From NCBI RefSeq assembly GCF_947497935.1, contig NZ_CANMIO010000001.1, positions 1-64,000 of the forward strand: a stretch of DNA of 64,000 nucleotides. Direction: 5' to 3'. A program made the position numbers and the translations under genes. Of the stretch, positions 54,859 through 64,000 are shown piece by piece (position 1 is the first letter of the stretch; every line of letters begins with the position of its first letter). The notes under the pieces are model-generated. The model saw only the letters and a program-made list of their open reading frames with translations, was not told where the DNA came from and ran no database searches. This DNA is from an uncultured Shewanella sp. GTDB taxonomy: Bacteria > Pseudomonadota > Gammaproteobacteria > Enterobacterales > Shewanellaceae.

Positions 54859-55430
54859 TAGCCATCACTAGAACAAAGTGATCGACTCTGAGTGTTTTTT
54901 TGGCTAACTGATCCAATGCCGATAGGTAAGCCAAAATCACTCCTCAGAGGCGAGCTTTAGTGCTTCTGATGTATGTCACGGGTTAAGGGAATGGAGAACC
55001 GCTGTTGTGAGGGCAGTGAATGTCGTCTCTTCACTGTGCGATTCCCTCTTTAATGTGAGTGGCATAATAACTCGCTTGTTCTTGTATTCTAATAATAAAG
55101 CGTAGCGATGATTAATATCCAAATATCATAGCTGCGTTTTTTATAATGATTAATTTAAAGTTAACTATTATTCATTTTAAATTTTTAGAGTGAAAGTATA
55201 GAAACGAGCCACAGATAAACTCGTAAATAGTATTCGTTTTTTACAGAACGCTCTGAGTTAATATAAAATTAATACTACTTTGTAGGTAGTTGATTGGTAG
55301 GGGATAAATTCCTTTTAAACCAATATTAAATTTCCATCTTAAGTTAAGCCCTGTTTTATTTAAGTAGATACTCTAATTTAAGGGGGCTGCTATTGATCTT
55401 GATTGTGCTCGTTCATAAAAGTATAGGTAT
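54859..55430. other. Intergenic region between the peptidase and arcA
   Basis: 570 bp between convergent genes, AT-rich after 55080. No gene or strong hairpin was seen until the arcA terminator; no clear terminator for the peptidase gene. Confidence 0.4.
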
Positions 55431-55432
55431 AA

Positions 55433-55460
55433 AAAAAGCCAGTCATTTGACTGGCTTTTT
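55433..55460. terminator. Bidirectional terminator downstream of arcA
   Basis: AAAAAGCCAGTCA / TGACTGGCTTTTT stem with a 2-base loop, 42 bp past the arcA stop codon. Confidence 0.95.
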
Positions 55461-55502
55461 ATTTATATCTACTGCTGACAGTACATATAACAGGGCTTAG
55501 AA

Positions 55503-56219
55503 TTAATCTTCTAAGCTACCGCAGAAACGGTAACCTTCACCGTGGATTGTTGCGATGATTTCTGGCGTATCAGGTAAGCTTTCGAAGTGCTTACGGATAC
55601 GACGAATAGTTACGTCAACAGTACGGTCATGTGGCTTAAGCTCACGGCCAGTCATCTTCATTAGAAGGTCTGCGCGGCTTAGGATCTTACCTGGGTTTTC
55701 AACAAAGTGAAGCATAGCGCGGAATTCGCTGCGTGGTAGCTTGTACGACTCACCTTGTGGGCTAACTAGAGAGCGACTGTTGATTTCAAGGCTCCAACCG
55801 TTGAAACGGTAGAACTCAACTGCGCTTTTCTCTTCTGAATCTGTACCTGTGCTATTAACGCGAGTTAATAGGTTACGAGCACGGATTGTCAATTCACGTG
55901 GGTTGAATGGCTTAGTGATATAATCATCAGCACCAATTTCAAGACCCAAGATCTTATCAACTTCGTTATCACGGCCTGTTAGGAAGATTAGACCGATATT
56001 ATTAATTTCACGAAGCTCACGAGCGAGTAAAAGACCGTTCTTACCTGGTAAGTTAATATCCATAACCACCAAGTTAACTTTGTTGTCTTGCATAGCCTTA
56101 TGCATTTCAGCGCCGTCATTGGCTTCAGTTACCACATATCCTTCTGCTTCAAAAATACTTCTAAGTGTGTTTCTCGTTACTGCTTCATCTTCAACAATCA
56201 GAATGTGCGGGTTTTGCAT
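55503..56219 (-). CDS. arcA: Response regulator ArcA
   Basis: OmpR-family response regulator (238 aa) that adjusts respiration and central metabolism to redox state. The receiver domain (1-120) has phospho-acceptor D54 ([10 protein letters not shown]), the acidic pair E10/D11, T83-type FLTGRD and K in [10 protein letters not shown]. The DNA-binding winged helix (about 135-235) ends [16 protein letters not shown] and HGEGYRF. Sequence is very close to ArcA throughout. In Shewanella the phosphodonor chain is split (ArcS/HptA) rather than ArcB; neither is in this window. Confidence 0.97.
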   Translation of the reverse strand: MQNPHILIVEDEAVTRNTLRSIFEAEGYVVTEANDGAEMHKAMQDNKVNLVVMDINLPGKNGLLLARELREINNIGLIFLTGRDNEVDKILGLEIGADDYITKPFNPRELTIRARNLLTRVNSTGTDSEEKSAVEFYRFNGWSLEINSRSLVSPQGESYKLPRSEFRAMLHFVENPGKILSRADLLMKMTGRELKPHDRTVDVTIRRIRKHFESLPDTPEIIATIHGEGYRFCGSLED

Positions 56220-56636
56220 ATTAATTACCTAATTTCTGTCAATTCTAACCATGAGTATAAAAAGTTTATACTCCATCTAGTTATGCTGATAATTCACTGA
56301 TACACGTAGGTGCTTTCAAATTTGGTTCGAAACAGCAACACACCGCATGATAAGCAAAGTATGGGTATCTCACATATGGAAAAACGTGAACTGTATAAAC
56401 TTTGATTAACGATAGTAGGAAAAAGTTCCTTACTTACCGTTTTGTATGAAGTTTAAATGTTAAATCAAACATAGATCACATTTGATACAGCTGTGTGGAT
56501 TACTCTTCTATCTGTTTCAGATATGTGTAACAAAATGTGTTCGTTACATGTGTCAGTATGAGTTAATCAACAAACCCTATTGTACTCGTTTTAGGCATTT
56601 GTTAACAAATGAAATGTTAACAAAATTCCTCGATGA

Positions 56637-56652
56637 TATGATCTGGATCACC
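56637..56652. promoter_or_regulatory. CRP-like site 1
   Basis: TATGATCTGGATCACC matches the extended CRP consensus TGTGATCTAGATCACA at 13 of 16 positions by eye. Confidence 0.45.
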
Positions 56653-56701
56653 TTTGGTAGGCTATCCTTTTGATTTTATTAGGCTTGGTAAAGTTGTGAA
56701 T

Positions 56702-56717
56702 AGTGATGTAGCTCACA
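56702..56717. promoter_or_regulatory. CRP-like site 2 upstream of the DUF3293 gene
   Basis: AGTGA-TGTAGC-TCACA matches TGTGA-N6-TCACA at 9 of 10 core positions. It ends just before the proposed -35 of the DUF3293 promoter, a position that suits activation. Confidence 0.5.
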
Positions 56718-56780
56718 AGGTTAGGAAGCGCTTACGAGTTTGCTATAATAATTACAAATAAATTGGATAAATTGTTAGCA

Positions 56781-57209
56781 ATGAGCAACTCAGTCGATAG
56801 CCTTTGGCACTATTATCATCAAACCGAATTCCTTTTTTCTCAGACACTGTCCGCTCAATTATCCTTCGCAATTATCACCGCATACAACCCCAAAGGTGAG
56901 GTTCTCTCCCCTTGTCAAAATGGCCTTTTAGACCGAAAATTACAACATGAAATACAGCGACTCGGCCTACCTTATCGGTCTATGGTCGGCGCTTCCCAAG
57001 ATAGAAGCCACATGGAGAAAAGCTGGGCGATCTCTACCGATAAGGCCTCGGCGATACGGCTCGGCCGTCTGTTCAATCAAAATGCTATCTATTATGTTGA
57101 AAGTGACCGTTTACAATTAGTTCCCTGTTTAATGCCCAGGGAAGAAGCCTTCCTAGGCGCGTTTTCGCCACGAGTGCGCAGGGTGATAGAGTTGCCTGAT
57201 ATTGAGTAA
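56781..57209 (+). CDS. DUF3293 domain protein
   Basis: Predicted 142-aa soluble protein with the DUF3293 pattern: FAIITAYNPKGEVLS early, LPYRSMVGASQDRSHMEKSW in the middle, and LGRLFNQNAIYYVESDRLQLV. Function unknown. TTG at 56763 would extend the frame by six codons; the ATG at 56781 fits the family start. Confidence 0.85.
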   Translation: MSNSVDSLWHYYHQTEFLFSQTLSAQLSFAIITAYNPKGEVLSPCQNGLLDRKLQHEIQRLGLPYRSMVGASQDRSHMEKSWAISTDKASAIRLGRLFNQNAIYYVESDRLQLVPCLMPREEAFLGAFSPRVRRVIELPDIE

Positions 57210-57276
57210 AATTAAATCATCTTAGATTTCCGTTGACTTAATTGGTTATTTTTTGATATTTTTTCAATCTCTTATT

Positions 57277-57286
57277 TTGTATACAA
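57277..57286. promoter_or_regulatory. Palindrome TTGTATACAA upstream of lysC
   Basis: Perfect palindrome 46 bp before the riboswitch, identical to the one upstream of putA. It may be a binding site for a GntR-type regulator, or chance in AT-rich DNA. Confidence 0.3.
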
Positions 57287-57331
57287 AGCATTTGATTTTC
57301 CTCGATAGAAAATTGTGTCTATACAAACTAA

Positions 57332-57510
57332 GTGCAGAAGAGGAGCGCTAACTAGGTAGTAAGTTGGAGGGGGCCAAACCCCAATGATTGCTTATGAGGG
57401 AGATTAGCGCCGAGATATTCATAGCCGTTTGGTCGGGCTTGAATGTTGGTTGTTCAGGCTGAATCCTGTCGATTGTCACCTATGTTTTTTTATGGTGGAG
57501 AGCTTCTGGT
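57332..57510 (+). promoter_or_regulatory. Lysine riboswitch (L box)
   Basis: The leader follows the lysine riboswitch consensus step by step. It has P1 AGAAG (57336-57340) with GAGGAGCGC (57340-57348), then GTTGGAGGGGGCCA and CTTATGAGGGAGATTAGCGC with CCGAGAT (loop E/core segments). TTCAGGCTGAATCCTG (P4 region) and TTGTCACC follow, then GGTGGAGAGC and the closing CTTCT (57503-57507), which pairs with AGAAG. Lysine binding should switch off lysC. Downstream, GCTC-CGAAC / GTTCG-GAGC (about 57558-57583) forms a hairpin without a U run, so control may be by translation or Rho rather than an intrinsic terminator. Confidence 0.95.
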
Positions 57511-57658
57511 GACGATCGCTGTTTCCCCATTCTATGGGGTGCATATCATAGCACCAGGCTCTTCGAACGAAGTTAGTTCGGAGCTTATTCATGTTAGTTA
57601 ATCCAAATACCCATTCTCGTCAATGTCTGCCGTCTCAATTGTCTGTGGAGGCTGCACT

Positions 57659-59029
57659 ATGTCTTTAGATTCTGTTGTTCACTTAAATGTAGCCAAGTTC
57701 GGTGGTACCTCTGTTGCCGACTATGACGCTATGCAGCGCTGCGCCGATATCATCATTGCTAACCCGAAAACTCGGGTCGTGGTGGTGAGTGCATCAAGTG
57801 GGGTGACCAATCAGCTAGTGGCGCTGACTCAGGCCGAAACCAGTGTTGAAGAAGCTAAAGCCTTGATAAAGAAGATCGCCTCGATTCAATATCAAATCCT
57901 CGATAAGCTAGGTAACCCAAGTGATGTGGCTGCAAAAGTGGATCGTATTCTCAGCCATATCTCGACCCTAAGTGAGCGCTTAAAGCTGACTCGCAGTAAG
58001 GCGGTGATGGATGAACTCCTGTCTCAAGGCGAAATGTGTTCTTCAGTGTTCTTTGCCGCCGTATTGCGAGAGAAAGGCGCTAACGCTTCGGCATTCGATG
58101 TACGCCAAGTGCTTAGAACCGACAGTCATCATGGACGCGCAGAACCGCAAATTGAGATGATCGCCGAGTTGGCGAAGCTGCACTTAGAGCCTTTATTATG
58201 CGATCAAGTTATCGTAACTCAAGGCTTCGTAGGCGCAGATAGTGATGGACACACCACAACGCTTGGCCGCGGTGGCAGTGATTATTCTGCCGCACTGTTA
58301 GCCGAGGCGCTGCAAGCCGATGCGGTAGAGATCTGGACCGATGTTGCAGGGATTTATACTACCGATCCTCGCCTAGCCCCTAACGCTCGTCCTATCCCAG
58401 AGATTAGCTTTAACGAAGCGGCAGAGATGGCCACGTTTGGCGCTAAGGTGTTACACCCAGCAACCATCTTACCGGCCGTAAGACAGAAGATTCAGGTCTT
58501 TGTTGGCTCGAGTTGGGCGCCGGAGCAAGGCGGAACTTGGATCCGTCATCAGGTTCAAAGTGAGCCTGTTTATCGCGCCGTTGCGGTTCGTCGAGACCAA
58601 ACTCTGTTAAATCTTCATAGCCTACAGATGCTACATGCTCAAGGCTTTCTCGCTGAAACCTTTGCCACACTTGCACGGCATAAAATCAGTGTCGATTTGA
58701 TTACTACTTCAGAAGTGAACGTGGCACTGACGCTCGATAAAACAGGCTCAGACTCTAGCGGTCAAGGCTTGTTGAGTGAGGCGTTGTTGCAAGAGTTATC
58801 ACAACACTGCCGAGTTAGAGTTGAAGATGGCTTGGCCTTGGTTGCGGTGATTGGCAACAATATTGCGTCAACAGCTGGAGTGTGTCGCCGAGTATTTGAA
58901 GTACTTGAAACCTACAATGTTCGTATGATCTGCCAAGGGGCTAGCCCACACAACTTATGTATTTTGGTGGATGAAGCTGAGGCCGCTAACGTTATTGGTG
59001 CCTTACATGAAAACTTGTTTGAAGCCTAG
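57659..59029 (+). CDS. lysC: Lysine-sensitive aspartate kinase III
   Basis: Phosphorylates aspartate, first step of lysine/threonine/methionine synthesis. 456 aa from the ATG at 57659, which has GGAGG seven bases upstream; the frame opens 12 codons earlier. The kinase domain has VAKFGGTSV, VVVVSASSGVTNQL, TTTLGRGGSDYSAALLAEAL and WTDVAGIYTTDPR. Two ACT domains follow (about 310-456; DLITTSEVNVALTLD and NVRMICQGASPHNLC), expected to bind lysine. It is monofunctional, like E. coli LysC, and sits behind a lysine riboswitch. Confidence 0.96.
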   Translation: MSLDSVVHLNVAKFGGTSVADYDAMQRCADIIIANPKTRVVVVSASSGVTNQLVALTQAETSVEEAKALIKKIASIQYQILDKLGNPSDVAAKVDRILSHISTLSERLKLTRSKAVMDELLSQGEMCSSVFFAAVLREKGANASAFDVRQVLRTDSHHGRAEPQIEMIAELAKLHLEPLLCDQVIVTQGFVGADSDGHTTTLGRGGSDYSAALLAEALQADAVEIWTDVAGIYTTDPRLAPNARPIPEISFNEAAEMATFGAKVLHPATILPAVRQKIQVFVGSSWAPEQGGTWIRHQVQSEPVYRAVAVRRDQTLLNLHSLQMLHAQGFLAETFATLARHKISVDLITTSEVNVALTLDKTGSDSSGQGLLSEALLQELSQHCRVRVEDGLALVAVIGNNIASTAGVCRRVFEVLETYNVRMICQGASPHNLCILVDEAEAANVIGALHENLFEA

Positions 59030-59064
59030 TTAACAGTCTAAGTGAACAGGGAATTGAGTCTTTT

Positions 59065-60171
59065 ATGAAATTTACCCAATCGAGCCTTAGAGTCGGCGAG
59101 TTGGCGACGGGACAGGAGCTGAGTGTTCCTGTTTACCGGATCCCTGCACAAGCTCATGACGCTCCAAGTGTGTTTATTCAAGCCAATGTTCATGGCGCAG
59201 AGGTGCAGGGGAATGCGGTGATTTTTCAGTTAATGAAGCAACTGGAAAAGATGGATGTCAGGGGGGAGGTAACTTTACTGCCCTTGGCAAACCCTTTAGG
59301 GATCAACCAAAAAAGTGGCGAGTTTACCCTTGGGCGTTTCGATCCTATCACCGGGGTTAACTGGAATCGGGAATATCTTGATCATAAACTCGATGTCGCC
59401 AGTTGGTATCAAGAACATGCTCATTTAGAAGACAAGGCCTTGATTCAGGCCTACCGCTTGCTGTTAATTGAGTCGTGTCAGTCTCATCTTAACAATGAGT
59501 GGGGCGTAACTACGGGCAAACGCCTTGCGGTAACCTTGCAGTCGATGGCTCATGCTGCCGATATCGTTATCGATCTGCATACCGGCCCTAAGTCGTGTAA
59601 GCATATGTATTGCCCCGAATATGATGTTGCCTCGGCAGCGTATTTCTCGATTCCCTTTAGTCTGGTGATCCCCAATGACTTTGGCGGTGCCATGGATGAG
59701 GCGGCGTTTTGCCCATGGTGGCAGCTGTCTGAATATGCGCAATCACAGGGTAGAGCACTAGATGTGCCGGTATCGGCATTCACTCTGGAGTTAGCCAGTC
59801 AGGAACGTATCGATATGGATGATGCCCTTAGCGATGCCCAAGGGATCTTGGCTTACTTAAGCCATCGCGGTGTGGTTAGTGATGAGGTTGACCCTGCAAA
59901 AATGCCAAGGTATGGCTGTTATCTGAAAGATTATAAGAAATTTCACGCGCCAACGGCTGGTCTGGTTGAGTACAAAGCTGAGCTGGGGGAGTCTTTGCAA
60001 GCGGGTGAGGCCTTAGCAAATATCTTAAGGCTGGATCTGTATGGCACAGATAAGGAGTTCACTGCGCTCACTCTTAAGCAAGACTGTGTGCCTATCCTGC
60101 ATTTTGCCTCGGCTTCGGTCTATCAAGGTACAGAGCTTTATAAGGTGATGACGAATCTGTTTGAGCTGTAG
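59065..60171 (+). CDS. Succinylglutamate desuccinylase/aspartoacylase-family zinc hydrolase
   Basis: Predicted cytosolic metallohydrolase (368 aa) of the AstE/AspA branch of M14 peptidases. Zinc ligands appear as QANVHGAEVQG (H and E) and DLHTG (H), with substrate-binding NWNREY. A C-terminal beta domain (about 290-365) has the AGLVEYKAELGESLQAGEALA pattern. Substrate unknown; an N-acyl amino acid or similar amide is likely. It starts 35 bp after lysC and may be co-transcribed, thus possibly lysine-responsive. Confidence 0.85.
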   Translation: MKFTQSSLRVGELATGQELSVPVYRIPAQAHDAPSVFIQANVHGAEVQGNAVIFQLMKQLEKMDVRGEVTLLPLANPLGINQKSGEFTLGRFDPITGVNWNREYLDHKLDVASWYQEHAHLEDKALIQAYRLLLIESCQSHLNNEWGVTTGKRLAVTLQSMAHAADIVIDLHTGPKSCKHMYCPEYDVASAAYFSIPFSLVIPNDFGGAMDEAAFCPWWQLSEYAQSQGRALDVPVSAFTLELASQERIDMDDALSDAQGILAYLSHRGVVSDEVDPAKMPRYGCYLKDYKKFHAPTAGLVEYKAELGESLQAGEALANILRLDLYGTDKEFTALTLKQDCVPILHFASASVYQGTELYKVMTNLFEL

Positions 60172-60416
60172 TCCGTAAGTTTGTCTTTACGGATCCCCTC
60201 CAAATTGTATCACTCTTAGTATTATTTGTTATTAAGTGTAACTTAATTGCTGTTGATTCGTTTGGTGAGTGTTTTTATTGTGCTACTAATGCTCTCGCCA
60301 TAGTCATATGTTCTTTCTATTGACTCTATGGCATTGCATATCTTCTGTTAGAAGTTATTTGGCGATTATAAAGCAGGATAAAACAATAAAAACCAGGTGT
60401 TTTAAGGAATTGACAA

Positions 60417-63400
60417 GTGAAAACAAAAATTGCAATTGCAGTCTCTACTGCGTTGGTAACTATGTCTGCTAGTGCGTTAGCAGTAGAGTCAGATTACCAT
60501 CAACAACTATCTCAAACTCAATCAGCTACAGCAAGATCGCATATTGCTGTTGTAGATTCCAAGTCTAAGTCGTACTCGGAAAACCAAGTAGTAAGAAATA
60601 ACGCTATTTTTACCCCAGAGCCTAACTTGGATTCAGGTGTTTATCGATACTTCGTTCGTTTAATCGAAAGTCCTGTGGCTCTGTACCAAGGAGGAATTGA
60701 AGGTTATAAAGCGACATCGGTTGAAAAGGTTCAAGGCAAGAATAGAAAACTCGATGTAACGAGTGAGAGTGTAAAGTCCTACCGTTCTTATTTAACCTCA
60801 CGTCAAGATAGCGTGATGCAAAAAGCCACTGCCATATTAGGCGAGTTAGATATTAAGCAGAGAACGACTCTCGCTTATAACGGTTTAGTCGTTGAAATGA
60901 CACAAGAGCAAGCTGCTCAATTGGCTAATGTTGCGGGGATCGCCAATATTCAGCGTGAGATTTTACGCAAACCTATGACAGATGCAGGTCCCGCTATTAT
61001 TAAAGCTCCAGCAGTCTGGAGTGGTGAAGCGACTGGCACTGAAAGTCAAGGCGAGGGGATGATAGTTGGTATTATCGATACCGGTATCAACACCGACCAC
61101 CCCTCTTTTGCCGATATAGGCGGTGATGAATATGATCACAATAATCCATGGGGAGCTGGTGTTTACTCTGGCGACTGTGCTGGTGACTTCCCCGAGCTTT
61201 GTAACGACAAGCTGATTGGGGTTCATAGTTGGCCGGCAGTGACGGCAAGATATTTGGATTATGATATCGATGTACCTGCAAACGGTGAAGACCACAATGG
61301 TCACGGCTCACACACTGCAGGCACGACAGCGGGTAATGTATTGGTTAATACCAATGTACCTGACGTCGATGGCGGTGACACTGGGGTAATTTTTGAGTCG
61401 ATGTCGGGGGTTGCACCCCATGCAAATATTGTATCTTATCAAGTATGTCTTCCTGGAGAGGATGATGATATAGATTTTGCAGGCTGCCTACCTTCGTTGA
61501 CAGTTTTAGCCGTTGAGCATGCGATTGAAAATGGTGTTGATGCGCTTAACTACTCTATTGGTGGTGGTTCAAGTAATCCTTGGAATGATGCCGATGCCCT
61601 GGCATTTTTGTCAGCCCGCAAAGCGGGTATTCATGTGGCCACCTCAGCGGGTAACTCAGGACCTGGCCCTGAAACCGTCGGTTCTCCTGGTGATGCGCCT
61701 TGGTTAACCACAGTTGCTGCCTATACTCATGATCGTGATTTCTCTGAAAAGAGCATAGGGAGTTTCGTTGGTGGTGATACCGAAGCGCCCAAAGCACTTA
61801 CAGGTAAGGCAATGACTGGTGAGTTCACCGGTGCGATTGTTTATGCTGGTGACTTTGAAAACAGTAATGATCCAGATAACGATCCCGCTCAATGTTTAGA
61901 ACCTTTTCCCGCTGAAACCTTTGCCGAAGATACCATTGTTGTATGTGATCGCGGCGCGATAGCCCGTGTTGATAAAGGCCGTAATGTGCTAGCTGGAGGC
62001 GCTGCAGGTCTAGTGCTTGCAAATTTACAAGGTGGAGCTGAAAGCGTTGTTGCTGATGCCCATGTACTACCTGCTATTCATATTGATGCAGATAAAGGCG
62101 ATTCACTTAAGGCTTGGTTAGCCAGTGGCGCTGAGCATAAGGCGACAATCACTGGGACAGAAGTTATTCACGATGACAAATTTGCGCGTATTGCTGCTAG
62201 ATTTACGTCTCGTGGCCCAAATAAGTCGGTTCCAGATGTGATTGCCCCATCAATTGCTGCGCCGGGCGTGAGTATTTTTGCCGCTTATGCTGACGAGCAA
62301 TCTGGTGGGTTTAAACAAAATCCGAATCCTAGTGATTACGGCTTCTTGAGCGGTACATCGATGGCCAGTCCGCATGTTGCAGGGGCTCTGACTTTACTTG
62401 CGAGTATCCATCCGGAGTGGACCCCAGCTGAAGTTCAGTCGGCGTTAATGCTGACAGCCAATCAAGAGACATATAAAGAAGATGGTGTTACGGCATCAGA
62501 TTTCTTTGACATGGGCGCTGGTTATGCCGATGTTGAAGCCGCAGCTAAAACTGGGCTAGTGATGGATGAAAGCTATGTTGATTATGTTAAAGCAGATCCA
62601 GCTTTAGGCGGCCAACCATCACAGATTAACTTAGCGACTATCGCCAACGCTAAATGTGTGGGTGAATGCAGCTGGACTCGTACCGTAAAAGCGACTAAAG
62701 ATGGTACTTGGACGGCAACGACTATGGGAGTGGCTGACGGCTTAGTGCTTAATGTTATCCCTGCAAGCTTTGAGCTTAAAGCGGGTGAAACTCAAGAGCT
62801 GACCGTTACCGCAGATGTGTCTGCGGCAAGCAATGGCTGGAATTTCGCTAACATCAAGCTGATGGCAGAGGGGATGCCGGAGGTTAAACTGCCAGTTGCG
62901 GTTAAAGGTCATAGTGATAACTTACCTGTAAGCTTTGCGATTACAGCTGGCCGTAGCGAAGGCAGCATCACCTATGCTGGCTTTACTTCGAGTGAGCTAA
63001 CCGATATTACAGCTGGTGTGTATGATAAGTCTTCAGATCTTGTTGACCCAATTTCTTTAAGTGTGCCGGAAGACGGCTTTGACTATGTGGCTATGAACTT
63101 TCCTGCATTAGCGAATGTTATCGTCTCAATCTCATCAGAAACCGCACCAGATGTCGATCTGCGTATCTTGGATAGCAGCTTTAATAAAATTGGTAGCAGT
63201 GCTGGCCCAGACTCTGACGAGTCGGTTGCATTTACTAATTTGCCTGCAGGTGTTTACTACTTAGCTGTTGATGGATATAAGGCTTCAACACCAGGCGGAA
63301 GCGATGATGTGACCATGCGAATCACTTCTGTTTTAGCTAATGAAGAGTCACTGAGTGATGATGTTTCTGTGGCAGTTGAAGAGTCTGAAGGCGAGTTTAG

Positions 63401-64000
63401 TCTGACTTTCGATTGGGATAGCGATAATAGTGTGTCTGGTATTGTTATTTTGGAGTCAGGTGACAAGCTTCATCAAGTGCAAGTCCCTATTAGCATTACC
63501 CGTAAAGACGATGTCTCTCATATCCATAGCTTATCAGATGCGATGGTGGCGGGTGTAGCGAGTCGAGTTAGCTTTAATGTTGCACCTAACTTTAGTGATG
63601 CGGATAAAGCGTACTCGTTCACAGCGCAGATGTCTGCGGGTCATAAGGTTGCGAACATCTCTAATGGTGGTACCCAAGAGGGCAATACTATTACTTGGAG
63701 TGTGGTCCAAGAGGCGTCATCTGGCGAAGCTTTATCTGTAGGTTTCGACTTGATCCCAACGAAAGCGGGCTTAGCTTATGCTATGAAATTGACCAATGAG
63801 CTTGAAGGTAACATGGTTGAGGAAACGGTGAAATTTGGTGTTAGCGAAGTCGCTCCGGTGGCTAGGGTTGATGCGCCAAGCTGGGCTGTCGAAGGCATGG
63901 TTGTGAATGTTACTGGTTCAGCTTCTTACGATGGTAATGATGATGAGTTGACTTATGAGTGGCTACAGACTGGCGGATTACCCGTTTTATTTGATAAGAA
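60417..64000 (+). CDS. Secreted subtilisin-like serine peptidase (S8), 3' end beyond the window
   Basis: An uninterrupted frame from GTG at 60417 (AAGGA at 60403-60407) to the window edge, about 1194 codons. Signal peptide MKTKIAIAVSTALVTMSASALA; inhibitor I9-like propeptide (about 125-185). The catalytic triad is D221 (GIIDTGIN), H296 (GHGSHTAG) and S648 (GTSMASPHVAG), with a PA domain inserted around residues 430-560. A fibronectin-like and pre-peptidase C-terminal-like (PPC) domain follow, then a PKD-like repeat at the edge (VARVDAPSW...TGSASYDGNDDELTYEW). Probably an exported degradative protease; the rest of the C-terminus cannot be seen. Confidence 0.93.
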   Translation, partial: MKTKIAIAVSTALVTMSASALAVESDYHQQLSQTQSATARSHIAVVDSKSKSYSENQVVRNNAIFTPEPNLDSGVYRYFVRLIESPVALYQGGIEGYKATSVEKVQGKNRKLDVTSESVKSYRSYLTSRQDSVMQKATAILGELDIKQRTTLAYNGLVVEMTQEQAAQLANVAGIANIQREILRKPMTDAGPAIIKAPAVWSGEATGTESQGEGMIVGIIDTGINTDHPSFADIGGDEYDHNNPWGAGVYSGDCAGDFPELCNDKLIGVHSWPAVTARYLDYDIDVPANGEDHNGHGSHTAGTTAGNVLVNTNVPDVDGGDTGVIFESMSGVAPHANIVSYQVCLPGEDDDIDFAGCLPSLTVLAVEHAIENGVDALNYSIGGGSSNPWNDADALAFLSARKAGIHVATSAGNSGPGPETVGSPGDAPWLTTVAAYTHDRDFSEKSIGSFVGGDTEAPKALTGKAMTGEFTGAIVYAGDFENSNDPDNDPAQCLEPFPAETFAEDTIVVCDRGAIARVDKGRNVLAGGAAGLVLANLQGGAESVVADAHVLPAIHIDADKGDSLKAWLASGAEHKATITGTEVIHDDKFARIAARFTSRGPNKSVPDVIAPSIAAPGVSIFAAYADEQSGGFKQNPNPSDYGFLSGTSMASPHVAGALTLLASIHPEWTPAEVQSALMLTANQETYKEDGVTASDFFDMGAGYADVEAAAKTGLVMDESYVDYVKADPALGGQPSQINLATIANAKCVGECSWTRTVKATKDGTWTATTMGVADGLVLNVIPASFELKAGETQELTVTADVSAASNGWNFANIKLMAEGMPEVKLPVAVKGHSDNLPVSFAITAGRSEGSITYAGFTSSELTDITAGVYDKSSDLVDPISLSVPEDGFDYVAMNFPALANVIVSISSETAPDVDLRILDSSFNKIGSSAGPDSDESVAFTNLPAGVYYLAVDGYKASTPGGSDDVTMRITSVLANEESLSDDVSVAVEESEGEFSLTFDWDSDNSVSGIVILESGDKLHQVQVPISITRKDDVSHIHSLSDAMVAGVASRVSFNVAPNFSDADKAYSFTAQMSAGHKVANISNGGTQEGNTITWSVVQEASSGEALSVGFDLIPTKAGLAYAMKLTNELEGNMVEETVKFGVSEVAPVARVDAPSWAVEGMVVNVTGSASYDGNDDELTYEWLQTGGLPVLFDK

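Larger units (their letters stand above)
56220..56780. promoter_or_regulatory. arcA/DUF3293 divergent control region
   Basis: 560 bp, AT-rich. It includes an inverted repeat ATCAAA-N11-TTTGAT (56464-56486), a direct repeat GTTAACAAA (56601-56609 and 56616-56624), two CRP-like sites and a promoter for the DUF3293 gene: -35 TTAGGA (56721-56726), 17 bp, -10 TATAAT (56744-56749). Confidence 0.5.

Noticed and set aside
56482..56673. 63-codon frame in the arcA upstream region
   Set aside because: AT-rich, no ribosome-binding site, overlaps CRP-like sites.

Overview
The window is chromosomal DNA of a marine gammaproteobacterium, almost certainly Shewanella or a close relative. The evidence is an ArcA-type regulator, CydDC, a short PutA without a DNA-binding N-terminus, DbpA and RhlE helicases, a YheV/TIGR02444/ABC-F group, DUF3293/DUF3565/DUF3622 proteins, a lysine-riboswitch-controlled lysC, and a dispersed hairpin-rich intergenic repeat of a kind I associate with Shewanella. 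No rRNA, tRNA, CRISPR array, prophage or intact transposase gene was seen.

Layout. 1-360 is a tandem repeat array abutting a GMC oxidoreductase gene. 2.1-10.7 kb carries housekeeping genes: TIGR02444, ABC-F, yheV, a DUF3313 lipoprotein, and dbpA convergent with rhlE across a 5 x 65 bp tandem array. 11.0-14.7 kb is cydDC, with an FNR/EtrA-like site upstream. 14.7-18.8 kb holds two paralogous dCache chemoreceptors that share a 116-bp identical block. 19.1-25.8 kb holds putA, a YgiM-like SH3 protein and the DUF47-pit phosphate operon; 26.0-27.5 kb holds a CYTH/CHAD triphosphatase-like gene.

27.6-34.5 kb is the most system-like part. It is a co-directional run of an RHH-like small protein with a TVGYGD potassium channel, yjfK (DUF2491), a PspA-family gene, yjfI (DUF2170), a membrane-anchored spermidine-synthase-like enzyme, a DUF350 membrane protein and a lipoprotein with a basic Ser/Arg-rich tail. 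The same 13-bp palindrome (GACATAATATGTC) sits on the -35 element of the two proposed promoters, which suggests one dedicated regulator for a membrane-stress/polyamine/K+ module.

34.8-39.5 kb has glnE, a degenerate DUF4347 protein and an Ala-rich protein. 39.5-51.2 kb contains two accessory islands (39541-43615 and 49186-51204). Each is bracketed by an inverted pair of a structured, covarying, multi-hairpin repeat with the same polarity. They flank a core BMP-family nucleoside-type ABC transporter operon (44.2-49.0 kb). 51.3-64 kb is core again: fbp, a DPP-IV-like peptidase, arcA, DUF3293, lysine riboswitch-lysC, an aspartoacylase-like gene, and a large secreted subtilase that runs off the end of the window.
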